Counted from the stretch's first letter, positions 1 to 11,735 are shown. The stretch is 64,000 nt of DNA from Channallabes apus (GCA_030522415.1 CM060112.1:8909001-8973000), one strand, 5' to 3'. Numbers and translations are program-made. The notes: generated from the letters alone by a model not told the origin.

Positions 1-294
1 GTTGTTAGAGCAGACATATCTGCAGCAGTCCAAGGTGAGGCGTGTAAAATATCCATATTAATAATAATAATAATACCACTGATTTACATTAAAGCTGATC
101 AGCTTATTTTAAGCTTTAACCTTTAACTATTTACCTGTGTATGTACAGAGAGAGAGAGAGATAGAGAGAGCAAGAGCATGAAATAACAATTGAGCATGAA
201 GTCCAGCATTCTTAACATCATTGCATCATTATCCTCGCAGCGAAGCATGGTGTCTATTATTATTATTATTATTTTTTTTTAATTAATTTAGTCG
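1..294. other. AT-rich stretch with short microsatellites
   Basis: No gene is visible. The stretch holds an ATA/ATT trinucleotide run near 57-76, a GA-rich run near 149-170 and an ATT run near 256-275 followed by a T tract. Confidence 0.6.
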
Positions 295-682
295 TGTCCA
301 ATTCCTCCCCGTCACTAGGGGGCTCCCACATTAAGGCTACTACTACCACTCAGCCGGGAGGGCCGAAGACTATCACGCGTTTCCTCCGAACCACGTGATG
401 CCTGCTCGCTCACGCACCGTTGGGGGCGTCGTAACACACTCGAGGCCAGCGCTATTCGCACCCTCCCCGTGCGTGAGCTCGCAGATGCCCCGAATGGCGT
501 AGAGCCGTGCAATTAATGTGGGAGTACTAATACCTCTCATCCCTCCCCCCTGAGAGAACTCGGCCAATTTAGCTCTCTCGAGGCCTCCGGCTGTGAGAGG
601 AAAACAGCATCACCCAGGGTTCGAACCTGCGATCTCCGGATGATAGGGTGAGCGCTTTTACCTACTGCGCCACTCGGAGGCC
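295..682 (-). mobile_element. tRNA-derived SINE, nearly complete
   Basis: Read on the minus strand, the right end carries a tRNA-like head with a good A box (TGGCGCAGTAGG) and B box (GGTTCGAACCC), the internal RNA polymerase III promoter of tRNA-derived SINEs. A roughly 300-bp body follows and ends near the motif GTGGTAGTAGTAGCCTTAATG. The same body and end recur at 30820-30899 plus 33213-33525, so this is a dispersed family. There is no protein product. Confidence 0.8.
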
Positions 683-1323
683 ATGTCTATTATTATTATT
701 ATTAAGTAGCAGTAGTGGCAGAAGTGGCATGAAGCCTGAACAATATGTTTTGCTGTTTTACACCTGTAGATGCGGTCATATTATTTCACTAGTTTTGACG
801 CGTAGCTTTGGTTTAAAGTTTCACTCACACAACAGAAGTCCGATCTCTTTGTCTCTTGTAGTTTATTTTGTCAGCATCAAAGAATCAACACTTCATACAG
901 TCATCTTGAGTAAATCCACTGTGGTTACAGACACCAGTTGCTGCATCTTGCAAATCTCTGACTTTTACAACAACCTATTTGCTGTATCTTATGAATTAGA
1001 TTCTTAGCTTACGTATATAACAACACTCTTGTTGTATATATCTACTTACGGGAGCTTACGGTCAAAAGCTTGTGTTTCCGTAGCCAGCCGCATCTAAACT
1101 GACTTTTCTATCATGCGATAGTCATACAAATACATGTCATAGTGGAATGACCTCACAGACTAACTTACGATTGTCAAAATGGATGCATAACTAACAAATT
1201 TAAAACTTATGGCTTATGTAATAAACTTAATCCTTACTTCTTAACTAATGAATAGAATAAGGTAGAATAAATGAAATAACAAATAAAATAAAATAAACAC
1301 AACAAATTCAAAACAAGAACGAT
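683..1323. other. No recognised feature
   Basis: A short open frame covers the first part but shows no family motif, and it overlaps an ATT microsatellite at 686-702 and the SINE edge. I see nothing else to support. Confidence 0.5.
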
Positions 1324-1324
1324 A

Positions 1325-1690
1325 TGGCTCTTACAACACCTATTAGCACTGTTGCCTTGCACCTCCAGGGTCTGGGTTCGATTCCCAGCCAGGCTCGATT
1401 CCTGTCTCTGTGTGCATGGAGTTTGCATGTTCTCCCCGTGCTTGGTGGGTTTCCTCTGGGTACTCCGGTTTCCTCCCACAGTCCAAAGACATGCAGATTA
1501 GGCTAATTGGCATTCCCAAATTGACCATAGTGTGTGAATGTGTGGGTGTGTGTGTGCTCTGTGACGGATTGGCACGCTGTCCAGGGTCAACCCTGCCTCG
1601 TGCCCTGAGTCTCCTGGGATAGGCTCCAGTTCCCCGCGACCCTAAATACAGGATAAAGAGGTATAGAAGATGAATGAATGAATGAATGTT
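1325..1690 (+). mobile_element. Fish tRNA-derived SINE (Mermaid/V-SINE-like), plus strand
   Basis: The head has the B-box-like GGGTTCGATTCCCAG. The body carries hallmarks common in fish SINEs: GGAGTTTGCATGTTCTCCCC, CACAGTCCAAAGACATGCAG and GGGATAGGCTCCAG. The tail is a GAATGAATGAATG run near 1671-1688. Further copies lie at 5215-5940 (interrupted), 11740-12386 and 28905-28957. The family name is from memory; the structure is directly visible. Confidence 0.8.
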
Positions 1691-1763
1691 TTACACCTGT
1701 GAAACTGAATGTTTTTTTTAACCCTTGTGCTCAGTAATAAACAGTTAACCACACAGATCACCA

Positions 1764-1903
1764 GTCTCTCTCTCTCTCTATCTCTCTCTTCTCTTTCTGT
1801 ATTTTTGTCTTTGAGTTTTGTCCTTGAGTACATTGTTCTGATCTCGTGTATTACTTCGTATTTACTTTGTGTGTGTGTGTGTGTGTGTGAGTGTGTGTGT
1901 GTA
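1764..1903. repeat. (CT)n and (GT)n microsatellites
   Basis: A pyrimidine CT run at about 1764-1795 is followed by a GT run at about 1867-1902. The open frames over them are low-complexity artefacts. Confidence 0.85.
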
Positions 1904-1904
1904 C

Positions 1905-2389
1905 GTGCATGTACACATGCATTCACGTGTGTTTGCTCACATTTGCACTATTGATGTGGGTCTGAAGGGGGCTCCTGAACTGCTTCAAAGCTAATTGGTG
2001 CTCCCTTTGAAGTGCAAAAGGAAGCAAATTAGTGTCACAGCACAGTGAAGAGCTCAGACAAATGTCTTTACAATTCTTTTTTTTTTTTACCCAGAAGTGC
2101 TCCAGCTGCAATATGAATCAATGCACAAAATAATAAGAAGGCGTATACATGACTTGCACCTACAGTAAGGGCAAAGGTTTGTTCACTCATAATGGACATG
2201 AATGTCATGATAATATTGGTCTCTCAGAGTTTTCTGTGAACTGGTCTATATATTTTTTTTCCTTTGGAAGACTGTACATGTTTAATAGAAGAAAGCATGA
2301 AGACATTTTAGCACAAGTTTTAAATTATTTTGGGTTTTCTGAAATGAACACATGTTCAAAATTATGGGTGAACATACTGTACAGTGCTG
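1905..2389. other. No recognised feature
   Basis: AT-rich sequence with no recognisable gene or repeat hallmark, ending at the TA that flanks the Tc1-like element. Confidence 0.45.
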
Positions 2390-2783
2390 GTCATTATTAT
2401 TATTGACACCCCTAGTTAAGATGTGTTCTTAGGCTTCTGATAAATTAAATTTTGCATAATCTCACACTTAAAATTGTAGAAAAATCTAACATTTAACATT
2501 TTTCCCTTAAAGTGAATAAAGAAATGAATACAAAAACAATTCATGACTAAAAAATAATAGTTTTTTATAAAATCACCCGGATACAATCATTGGCACCCTT
2601 AACAATTCTGATAAAATAAATGTAATTAGACCATTTTTGTCATTTTTACTGTAGTTTGCAAAGTTGATCAGGATATCAGGAGATCAGAAACCTTTAATTA
2701 ATAATTCATGACTTCCTGTGTGACTGTGGTATAAATATGATATGACACAGAGGCCTACAGTATTTCTCTTAACACTCTTCAAC

Positions 2784-3665
2784 ATGGGAAAGACAAGAGA
2801 ACACCACATTTAAGTAAGGCATATGTGTGTCAATCTTCATCAGCCAAGTATGACAAATAGACAGGAAAATAGCCACTCACCTTAACCTGCCCATACCTAC
2901 AGTCAGAAGAATCATTAAGAAGTTTAAAATAACAGATACAGCAACAAACAAGGCTGGACGAGGACCCAAGTTTATCTTGCCACCACGCACAGTGTGGAGG
3001 ATGGTAAGAAAAGTAAAAACATCTCCAAACCTCACTGTTAGGAAACTGCATTAAAAGGAGGCATCTTGGGGTCACAAAGTCTTCATAAAAACATCACACA
3101 CTATCTACATACCAACAAACTGTTTGGGAGGCATGTAAAAAGGAAAAAGCCTTTTCTCACCCACAGTACAATCACAAACATAAATGTCTGGAGTTTACTG
3201 GGACTGTGTGCTGTGGTCAGATGATACTAGAGCTTTTTGACAACAAACACTGTGGATCTGGCAAAAAAAAACAAAAGATGAGTATGCGAAAAAGCACCCC
3301 ATGCCCACTGTGAAGTATGGCATAGGATCTGTGATGCTGTGGGGGCCTGTTTCTCTTCCAAAGGCCTGGGGAACTTTGTTGGGGGGCATTGCATCATGAA
3401 GTCTCTGAAATACCAGGACAGTTTAATTCAAAACTTGATGGCCTCTGTCAGAAAGCTGAAGATGGGTCATCATTGCGTCTTTCAGCAGCATAATGACCTT
3501 AAACGTGTGGTGAAATCTACACAAAAATGGTTCAGGCACCTTAGTCCCCATACCTCAAACCAATTGAAAACCTGTGGGGTGAACTGAAGAGGAGCGTGCA
3601 TAAGAGAGGACCCAGGACTCTGGATGATCTAGAAAGATTGTGCAAAGGGAAATGGTCAAAGATCC
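2784..3665 (+). pseudogene. Tc1-like transposase, decayed
   Basis: A start codon opens MGKTRE, as in Tc1-type transposases, but stops and frameshifts follow and no frame stays open. Fragments in order are a helix-turn-helix region (KKFKITDTATNKAGRGP), WSDDTRAF (first catalytic Asp), YGIGSVMLWG, VFQQHNDLK (second catalytic Asp) and [11 protein letters not shown] (catalytic Glu). This is the DDE arrangement of a cut-and-paste transposase. The copy cannot encode an active enzyme. Confidence 0.8.
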
Positions 3666-3694
3666 CTCTATCTGTATTCTACTAACTTGTTAAG

Positions 3695-4207
3695 CTAAGT
3701 TAATTTATTTACATAGCACGTTTAAAACAACCAATGGTTGACCAAAGTGCTTTACATAATAAAGTAAAAATCATTTAAAAACAACAGAACCATCAGATTA
3801 CCAATACAAACCACTATAACACATGTTTTAAAGCCTCGATAAACAGGCACGTTTTTAAGTTCGATTTAAAAATTAAAATCTTGCGAACTGATTGGATGTG
3901 GAAAGGGAGCTTGTTCCAAAGGGTGGGACCGAACACAGAAAAAGCACGGTTGCCTCTCCTTCTTAATCGACTTTTCGGAATCATGAGCAGAAGTTGATCA
4001 GATGATCCAAGTGCTCTCTGAGGACAGTATGGGTGAATCAAATGACTCATATACTGTATTGAGGCGCTACCCCCTTGATAGCCTTAAAAACACAAAAGCA
4101 TTTTAAATATAACTCTATATTCCACCAGCAACCAATGTAACAAAACTAATGGAGTAATGTGACAAGATTGTGAAATGTTATAGAAAAAGATTGAGTGCTG
4201 TCTTGGA
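3695..4207 (-). mobile_element. 5'-truncated LINE 3' end inserted in the Tc1 element
   Basis: On the minus strand an open frame at 3814-4050 reads like the C-terminus of an L2/Rex1-type LINE ORF2: HPYCPQRALGSSDQLLL, RAFSVFGPTLWNKLPF, and FKSNLKTCLF at the end. This is the reverse transcriptase tail typical of CR1/L2-group elements. It is followed by a 3' UTR ending near 3700 in GCACTTTGGTCAACCATTGG-type sequence. It interrupts the end of the Tc1 transposase, so it is younger than that element. Boundaries are approximate. Confidence 0.75.
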
Positions 4208-4222
4208 ATTTTGCGAAGTATT

Positions 4223-4334
4223 AACATCAGGGGTGTCAATAAGTTATAGTGCGGACTGGATATTCCGCTGTGGCGACCCTTATCGGGAGCAGCCGAAAGA
4301 CCAACAACAACAACAACATCAGGGGTGTCAATAA
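4223..4334 (+). mobile_element. Short retroposon fragment with 20-bp target duplication
   Basis: A perfect 20-bp direct repeat (4223-4242 and 4315-4334) brackets a 72-bp insert. The insert contains TGCGGACTGGATATTCCGCTG and GGGAGCAGCCGAAAGACC and ends in (CAA)n. It matches the tail at 18605-18716. This is a severely 5'-truncated retroposon (SINE or RTE-type LINE tail), inserted by target-primed reverse transcription into the Tc1 3' region. Confidence 0.85.
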
Positions 4335-4612
4335 TTGTGGCCACCATTATTTTACTGTATGTAAAAATCCTTAATGTGGGACTTTTTTCCACTGAATAAT
4401 TGTACTTTAATTAAAGGTTGGACTTTTCTCTCTTTTTGAAATTGGTTCTATATTGTTTAAATACAAATATATATATTAGAAGCTTAAGAACACATCTTAA
4501 CCAGGGGAGCCAATAATAATGACCAGCACTGTACAGTATATACGTAGACAGTCATTTAGATTTTTAATTCGTTTGGTGCTGGATGTCCTAAAATGTATTT
4601 TATGTATTTTAA

Positions 4613-4767
4613 CCCTTTCAGGCTCAAATTAAGTTTAGAGGATTTGAGATATTGGATTTGGATCCCATATTGTTTTTGTTGTTGTTCTGCCACTGAAAAG
4701 CACTTTGTTACATTGTTTAGGTAGTTGCAAATCTAGTTGCAAATCTGCAACGCCTGCCTTGAGAGGG
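4613..4767. mobile_element. Small TTAA-flanked MITE (piggyBac type)
   Basis: A 155-bp non-coding unit lies between TTAA at 4609-4612 and TTAA at 4768-4771. Its inverted ends are CCCTTTCAGGC on the left and, in complement, CCCTCTCAAGGC on the right. TTAA target sites are characteristic of piggyBac. Any mobility would have required an enzyme supplied in trans. Confidence 0.65.
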
Positions 4768-4771
4768 TTAA

Positions 4772-5214
4772 TTTGCCAAGCCAATGCCTTTAAAGTACTT
4801 TTCAGGTATGGTTGACTAACTACAGCTCATACACCTGCTCTGTGAAAAGATAAAATAAGTGTGCTTGACAGAAAATGGGCCGGCTAACACATAGTAGAGT
4901 GTGGAAGTTTAAGAATCTTCATAGATATCTGAGAAAGTAGATGGTAGATTTACACAAGCCAGGAGTGATTCTTGGAGACTTTGTAAATAATTGCAGATTC
5001 CAAGATCAGTTTAAACAATGTTTTTGTAAATACATGTTATGACATGGTGTAGCCAATTTCCCAAGGTCTGTTAGAACCCCCTCACTCACCAATGAGAGGA
5101 AATTGGTTCAGTGCTGTTTTGCTGCCAGTGCATTGCACAAAGTGGATAAAATAATGGAGTACTTCGTTAAAATTATTTAGCATACCCTCAAGCTATCAGC
5201 TGAAAGGTTGAAAC
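4772..5214. other. No recognised feature
   Basis: AT-rich sequence without a recognisable gene or repeat. Confidence 0.4.
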
Positions 5215-5940
5215 ATCCATTGTCTATATCACTTTATTCTGTATACACGGTCATGGGGATCCTGGAGCCTATGACAGGAGACAAGGTACACCCTGGACAG
5301 GGTGCCAATCCATCGCAGGGCACACATTTTCATGCCCACTCTCATTGATCACTCAATGATGGTAAAGTGATTGGTCGATTTACATCTCAGGGAGACCTCA
5401 TGTCTGTGTTTCCTTCTGGCTCTCCCAATTATGCTGTTATAGTTAGTTTCTGCTTTCACTCTGCACTAAATATACATTCACATTATACATTGTTTGACTG
5501 TGACCATACCTAACTGCCATTTCTCCTTAACTTCTACTCTCTCCTCTTCTCTCTCTTCTCCTCTGTCTCTCCCTCTCTATTTTTCCCTCTACGTGTCTCT
5601 CTGTTGAGCTATACATGTCGCTCCTGAGCTGCCAGTGATCCAGACCCCCTCTGCCCTCTGGAGCTGTCTGACTCATCCTGGTGTCCTGCTTCTGGTTGGA
5701 GATCTTGTCGCATGGATGCCCTATTTGGTCTGTCTGTTCCGTTTGGTGACTGGGGACGGTTCCACTTTTCCACAAGAACGGTCCTGTCCTCGGCTGATGC
5801 AGACAGCTGTTCTCTGAGGAGCCAAGCATGGAGAGAAAATGTAAACTCCATGCACACAGACCAGAGGCGGAAATCGAAACCGTAACCTGTACAGTAGGTG
5901 AAAGGTGAGAATGCTAACCACTGAGCCACCTGTACTGTGG
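5215..5940 (-). mobile_element. Interrupted Mermaid-like SINE (minus strand)
   Basis: The tail part at 5215-5330 (GGACAGGGTGCCAATCCATC) and the head part at about 5820-5940 (AACTCCATGCACACAG, then GCTAACCACTGAGCCACC) are two ends of one minus-strand SINE of the 1325-1690 type. The segment between them belongs to another retroelement. Confidence 0.65.
5590..5822 (+). mobile_element. LINE (L2-type) 3' UTR fragment
   Basis: Shares GCTACACATG..GCTCCTG, CAGTGATCCAGACC, CATCTGCCCTCTG and GACTCATCC with the 3' UTR of the L2 at 24602-28408 (compare 27878-27950). It lies inside the split SINE. A CT-rich tract at 5535-5605 precedes it. Confidence 0.6.
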
Positions 5941-6169
5941 TGATTTTTTTATTTATTTTTTGGTAACTCGTAAAATCACATTGAGTCGTAAAATTATGCA
6001 AAATTAGAAGAATGGCCAGTTTGGGTGACAAGCATTGAATGTCTGCTATGCATCACTTTGGCTAACCCACTAACTACATCAGTTTTATGATGTTTTCTTT
6101 ACAGGCATAAAAATATATTCATTTGTAATGTTATCTATTTATTTATTAGTTTATTTAAATTTATTAAAT

Positions 6170-6827
6170 TACGCAGCAATGCACAGCTTGAATCACATCA
6201 TCAAGTTTACCAATGACAAGTCCATGGTTGAGCCCATCTGCAATTAAGATTAAGTCACTGTAGAGAGAGGGGTGCAACAACTAACAGATCATACAGAGCC
6301 AACAACCTGAATGAGAAAAAAAGAGATACTTGTTGACTTCATGAGAGCTCCTCTCTACTTGATGTCTATGAGCCCTCCATGGAGATCATCAAGAGCACAA
6401 AATCACTTGGTGTTCACCTGGCAAGGAAACTTGTCTGGTCCATCAACGCCAGCCTCATCGCCAATAAATCCCAGCAGCATCTCTAGTATCTAAGAAGGTA
6501 CTTTCCTCCCCTACCCATCCTTTTTGGAAGATAAATATAAAGCATCCTCTTCAGCTATGTCACTGCTTAGTTTGGGACCTGCACAAATCGCAAGACCCTG
6601 TAGCGAATAGTAAGGAAAGCTGAGAAGATGTGAGAACTATAGCACAGATACTGTATTTAGACCACATGCTGCATTTGCAAAGCCACCAGCACTGTGGTTG
6701 ACACAGTCCTCTCACACACTTCACCTTTCTTCCATGTAAAAAAAAATTAAAAATTAAAGTACCAAAGCATTCAGGCCAACAAGCCATCAAACTTCTCAAT
6801 ATTCAGAGCCTGGACTGACTCACGCGT

Positions 6828-6889
<62 letters not shown>

Positions 6890-7037
6890 TATTTTTTATT
6901 CAAACATACAGTATACAGTATCTGGAACATTATTCATTCTTGAACTGTATTCTGTCTAGCGCTACAGGTCAGATCTATTTTTTTAAATATATTGATTGTG
7001 TATATTGTGTATAGCGTATATGGTTGAAATGACAAAA
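6170..7037 (+). pseudogene. LINE reverse transcriptase C-terminus and 3' end, decayed
   Basis: Stretches match the LINE at 35538-40968: NHIIKFTNDKS (degenerate RT active-site region), then SMEIIKSTKSLGVHLARKLVWSI, KSQQHL, and RKTL.RIVRKAEK. The 3' end has ATATGGTTGAAATGACAA, as at 40931-40950 in that copy. This is a second, much older copy of the family, truncated at its 5' side. The RT Asp-Asp pair is not preserved. A (CA)n microsatellite has expanded within it. Confidence 0.75.
6832..6888. repeat. (CA)n microsatellite
   Basis: About 28 uninterrupted CA units, grown from the CA-rich 3' region of the LINE fragment. Confidence 0.95.
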
Positions 7038-7151
7038 AAAAACTACATTGGGAACTGGCTGTGCTATTCATTCAGAGAACATCCCGCAAAAAGTTCTAAC
7101 CATAGCTTCAGAATGCATATGACACCGAATAAGACAAAGTTGTTGTGTTCC

Positions 7152-8081
7152 TGTTATGTTTCGTATTGTTTTGGGAGGGGTTTTTTTCCCCCTTGTTCTT
7201 TCTTTCCATCATCTCAAAGGGCCTGTGGTTGGATCGCGTTGTTGTCAATCGTCAATCCTGCATAACACCTGAAGGACCAATCAGTCGTTACAGGGCACGT
7301 ATAAAGACCCGGATGTGACGTGAGATCCGGTCGAGCATTTCATTTGTTTGCTCTCCCACGTTTGCTTGTTTTTTTTTTTTGCTTGCTCTTGTTTTGTTGG
7401 TTTTGTATTGGATTTGAATTACTGTGAGTTTGAATTTTCTCTTGAAAAACTTTGCTCTCGGGTGATCATTTGGATGTGTTTGTGTCGTGACTCGATTCTC
7501 GCTTTATCCATTTAAGTCCTACTTCGACACATAGTGATGGGACTAGCTCAGCATGCCACATAACTTACATCTTACTTCATGCAGGGTAAAAGTTGTCTAG
7601 ACACACTAGTTATCGAGCGGATGCCGACCTTTGTATTTATGCTTGTGAATCAGAGTAGTTAGTGGCGTTTTATGCTGAAGATGTTTTTTTTGTTGTTGTT
7701 TAGTTTAGCCTTGATTTGGGGGTTAGGTAGAGGATGTATGTTTTATTATTTTTTGTCTTTTAGCACCGCTCTTGTCCCTCACTGGTTGTTTTTCTTTTGT
7801 ATACAGTATAATTTGTAAATAGATTATTGTTGGGTTTTGATGGTATTTCGGGTTTATTGTTTATATAGTTAGCATCACCTTTTATTGAGAACTATGTAAA
7901 AGTGAATAACAGAATCTCTTTCTGAATCCGATTCCATTTGTCTGTTCTTTTTTTTTGTCACACACACACATTCCCAAAGCAGAGAAAAGTAAATTAGTTT
8001 ATTTATTTATTTATTTATTTATATTTAATTTATGATGTTACCTCATGAAACCCTAGATGCCAAAATTAGGGAGACGTAACA
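7152..8081. mobile_element. Solo LTR, 930 bp
   Basis: Begins TGTTATG and ends CGTAACA (TG..CA, with near-complementary termini). It is flanked by a perfect 5-bp direct repeat GTTCC at 7147-7151 and 8082-8086. A TATA-like CGTATAAAGACC lies near 7300, downstream of a CCAAT motif (GGACCAATCAG). No gag or pol adjoins it, so it is best read as the remnant of an LTR retrotransposon lost by LTR-LTR recombination. Confidence 0.75.
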
Positions 8082-8086
8082 GTTCC

Positions 8087-8477
8087 CTTTGTTTCTGAGG
8101 GAAACAGATGGATAACACGTTTATGATAGATGCAACTATCACTGATAGCATATGATAATTGACATTTGAATGTTTGATTTTCACCCAATTTTGTCGAAGA
8201 TGTTTCTCCACATGTTACACATGCTGTTGGTCTTCAGCTCAAGCTTGGCAGCCAGTGCCTCATCAATGAGCATATTTACTGACACCATGTCCAGCCCTGA
8301 TACGTTGTAAAAGGTATTTTAGCTAGGAGCCCACTGTATGTCTTCCTGTGGATGCAGCTTTACCTTTCTTTTGGACTTGTTTTTTTTTTTATTAACATAC
8401 AGTTATATAAATTTTTTTTATTATTATTATCATCATCATTATTATTATTAGTTGTTTCTATCTAACAACTCTTCTTG
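8087..8477. other. No recognised gene; T-rich and ATT runs
   Basis: Unassigned sequence with a T run at 8379-8390 and a CATCATTATTATT run near 8426-8450. Confidence 0.45.
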
Positions 8478-8750
8478 TTCAATTAAATTTTATTTGTATA
8501 GCGCTTTTAACAATTGACATTGTCGCAAAGCAGCTTTACAAAATCAAAATAATTATTTAAGTTTGTATGGAATGTGAATGTGTATGAATCAAAATGGTCA
8601 GATAGTCCCTGATGAGCAAGCCGAGGGCGACAGTGGCAAGGAAAAACGTCCTGAGATGGCAATAGGAAGAAACCTTGAGAGGAACCAGACACAACAGGGA
8701 CCCCATCCTCATCTGGGTGAAACAGAAAGCAGGAATTGATCTGCATTCAT
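8478..8750 (-). mobile_element. L2 LINE 3' terminus (minus strand)
   Basis: The complement reads AGCGCTATACAAATAAAATT at the 3' end, preceded by GCTGCTTTGCGACAATG and by CTCAAGGTTTCTTCC..ATCTCAGGACGTTTTTCCTTGCC. The same landmarks occur at 28090-28400 in the plus-strand L2. This is a 5'-truncated copy of the 3' UTR only, with no coding sequence. Confidence 0.85.
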
Positions 8751-9079
8751 ACTGTGTGTTAGGTGGCAGCCAGTTCAGCTATAACAGTTGATGTTAATAG
8801 ATGGTAATATGGAGGCCAGTTAGTTATTGGAGACTCAGGTAAACTTGTAGGAAATTCCAGTCATAAACAATTGAGCGACTGCGGCTAAGTCAAGTCCTCA
8901 GAGAAACAGCTGTCCACATCAGTCGAGGCCAGAACCGTCTTCATGATAGGGTTGCCAGTCCCTCCTCTACTTAAACTGGCTGACCATAATCCTTACTAGG
9001 CTATAGACATGTGCCTCAAACCTACCTATTATAATCTCTCACATGCCTAAACCAGTAACCTTATGCTTCACTGTTGTCT
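8751..9079. other. Probable LINE UTR material, unassigned
   Basis: Leads from the minus-strand L2 tail to a plus-strand endonuclease relic. The text resembles LINE untranslated sequence, but I cannot define a boundary. Confidence 0.35.
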
Positions 9080-9480
9080 CAGTCTCCAACAATGGTGGTA
9101 GGTGGGATCTGGAACTGCCAGTCTACTGTTAAGAAAGCTTTAGAGGTTTAGCTTTCCACTTCTGTTTTCACTTCCTGGCACTAACGGGGACCTGGATACC
9201 TCCAAAGAATTCAGCTACACCAGCTGCTCTATCCTCTGCTTACCCCTGCTCTTACACTCCACGGAAAACTGGCAGGAGTGGTGGCACATGTTTGCTGTTT
9301 TCTCAAGAGATGGTTCTTCACAACTCTCGCCTTGTCTTAACTCAATATTGCATAACTTGATTTCTTTGCAGTTACAATTGTATATACCACCCTTTTGGTC
9401 TTCTAAGAAATGTTCCTAATTCTTTTTTTATTCTTGCACATATGTAGTGAAATTAACTCTTAAATAAGCTCTTTTAAAAC
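9080..9480 (+). pseudogene. LINE AP-endonuclease N-terminal relic (L2/Rex1-like)
   Basis: Frames switch, but the fragments are distinctive for the endonuclease of L2/Rex1-group LINEs: FLALTGTWIPPKNSATPAAL (the family has LTETW with the catalytic Glu, here Gly), then YTPRKTGRSGGTCLL, then a degenerate VxIxYxPP-like segment near 9370-9395. APE-type endonuclease nicks target DNA in target-primed reverse transcription. This copy is broken and has lost the catalytic residue. Confidence 0.7.
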
Positions 9481-10744
9481 AGAGATGGTATTCTTAGTCT
9501 GAGACCTACTGAAACACTTTGTGGATCTGTTTATCTGTTTATTGATATGTAAATGTAAATACCTGGGTATTAGGGATCTAATCCAATATGAATTGGTTAT
9601 TCAAAATTAACCTAGAATATATTATAAGCTTATATATGAATATGAGGTTCTTTTTATGTGCAAATGGAATTCCATGAGAGGATGCAAAAAAGAAAAAAAA
9701 ACAGTACTGTATATGTGAATTCCTACACATTACAATGCCCCTTCAAGCCACAGTTTAAAACGTAGCAGGGTTTTATTTTTTTATGGGATCTAAGATTATG
9801 GTTTTCAGTTGAATAAAAAAAAAAATCATGCCAGACAAGCTGTTACAGAGCATGCAATCATTATGTTTATCCAGCTGTCCATGTTTAAAATGGGTGGTAA
9901 TCTTAGTGATCTCAGTCAAACTAAAATAGATTTAAAGCCCACAGCCATGGCATGTATTACTGTATCTCATTATACCATTTTAAATTTATTTATTGTGTGT
10001 TTATATTGTAATTGCATCAGGTATAATGAAAGATGAGTAAAAAATCTACAAATTCTCCTATTTTGGACTGCATGGGGATTTCATGAACATCTGTAGTACA
10101 GCACCTTGCTGTGTAACCAGAAAATTATAATTATATCCAGAGATTAATAGTTGTTACCATGGTATCTAGCAAGCTCCAGATAGTTTTCTCTTTGACTGGG
10201 TGAAGGTATAAACCAATTCTTTTGGGCATACAGATGTTAGAGAACATAATTATGGTAGGACAGATGAAGTTCCTGTGCAAATGAAAAGACCATATGTAGA
10301 CCAAGTGTTCATGAAAGATGGTTTTGTATAAATTATTGAAGCCTTGGACCAATACCCATCTAAATTTTTTTCAGTGCCCAAACATGACAATGCATTAACA
10401 AACTAATCTTTGCTTTGTACTTATTATCGACAAAACACAATGAAGTGTCATTTGAGTCCTTATTTATTTATTATTTTATTTATTTATTTTAATGTGAAAT
10501 TTATACATTTATTTATAAATTTTAGTTTGAAACAAATAATGCACTAAAGGTAAAGCTTTGTAGATTATATTCGCATTGTCGAAGCTTAAAATTCTGAACT
10601 ATCTTTTAAGAACTAGTAAAAAAAATAATATAAAAAATTACTTAAAAAATATTTTTGTAGACAGACTGCTGTGATTACAAAATTAAGCCTAGCAGGTAAA
10701 TCTGTGAGTTATGGCGTTATGAAGTCTTTACAGAGCAGAATTAG

Positions 10745-10776
<32 letters not shown>

Positions 10777-11735
10777 GTAGTAGTAGTAGTATTGTATTAA
10801 ACATTTAAATTGCCATAAGATTTCATTTTACTTTTTTATTGTATTAAACTGTATTTTTTGTGCATAAAGTGCATGTGAGTCTAACATTATGAATGATGAA
10901 AACGTTCATAGCTCAGAATAGTAGAGGCAGAAAGCTCATTAGTGCACACATTTTTAATGTAATTTGTCTATTAAAAGTAGTAGCCCTTAATAATAAATGT
11001 ATTTATTAATCATTGCCAGTTTTAGATTTAATTATAGTTCTGCATGATCGATTCAATAAAATGGTACTTTTCAGTTAAACTCTAGATAGAATGTTTACAT
11101 TAAAAATTAACATGACTGAAAAAAGAAAGAATTGTGTGTGTGTCCATGCAAAAAAAAAAAGGCAAAGAACTGTGTTATGATCTTACACATTATGTTGCCT
11201 TTCCTTTGTCATTTCTAAAAAACAAAATAATGCTGAACTAAATGTTTATATGTCAATAATTTGGGGGATGTTGATGTAATTGCTTTTTTCACTCATGCGT
11301 AATGATTTCATCCACAATACTTCCTCCTCATACTATTTTTTGGTGGACTCTTACATGCTTACATGGATGTACAAATAAAAACATTACAAACATCTGCATA
11401 TTATGTTTAAAAAATGCATCATATTGAGTGTATAAGTGATAAAATGGCGAAAACCAGGTTGCACAGTTTATAATCACAACAATGCATCATAAAATGTATT
11501 TTAATACAGAGTTGCAGTCATTTGGAACCAAGATCTTATATTGATTTATAGGCGAGAGTTAAACACAAGACAAATAATTTTCAGCACATCCCAAAAACTT
11601 TAGGGTCAGGGCAATTCAAGTATAAAACAATATTGCTGAGCCTAGATCTGACCAGTTGGAGCAACTCCAGATCATAACTTATCATTTGGACAGTATGCAT
11701 GAGGCATTGTTTTGTGCATTTCTCTTCTTCCTATG
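9481..11735. other. Long AT-rich interval without recognised genes
   Basis: I see no domain, RNA gene or well-defined transposon. It holds several short A or T runs, a TTTA-rich run near 10460-10520 and an ATT/AGT trinucleotide microsatellite at 10746-10792. It could be unique intergenic DNA or ancient repeats. Confidence 0.45.
10746..10792. repeat. (ATT)n-(AGT)n microsatellite
   Basis: About ten ATT units followed by about five AGT units. Confidence 0.9.

Larger units (their letters stand above)
2392..4531 (+). mobile_element. Tc1-like DNA transposon with nested retroposon insertions
   Basis: Inverted ends begin CAGTGCTGGTCATTATTATT on the left, matched on the right by the complement of AATAATAATGACCAGCACTG. 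Both ends are flanked by TA (2390-2391 and 4532-4533), the usual Tc1/mariner target duplication. The TIR also includes GTTAAGATGTGTTCTTA on both sides. At 2140 bp it exceeds the usual 1.6 kb because a LINE fragment (about 3695-4207) and a short retroposon (4243-4314) lie inside it. Confidence 0.85.

Noticed and set aside
1642..1926. Histidine/threonine-rich minus-strand frame
   Set aside because: Translation of GT and CT microsatellites.
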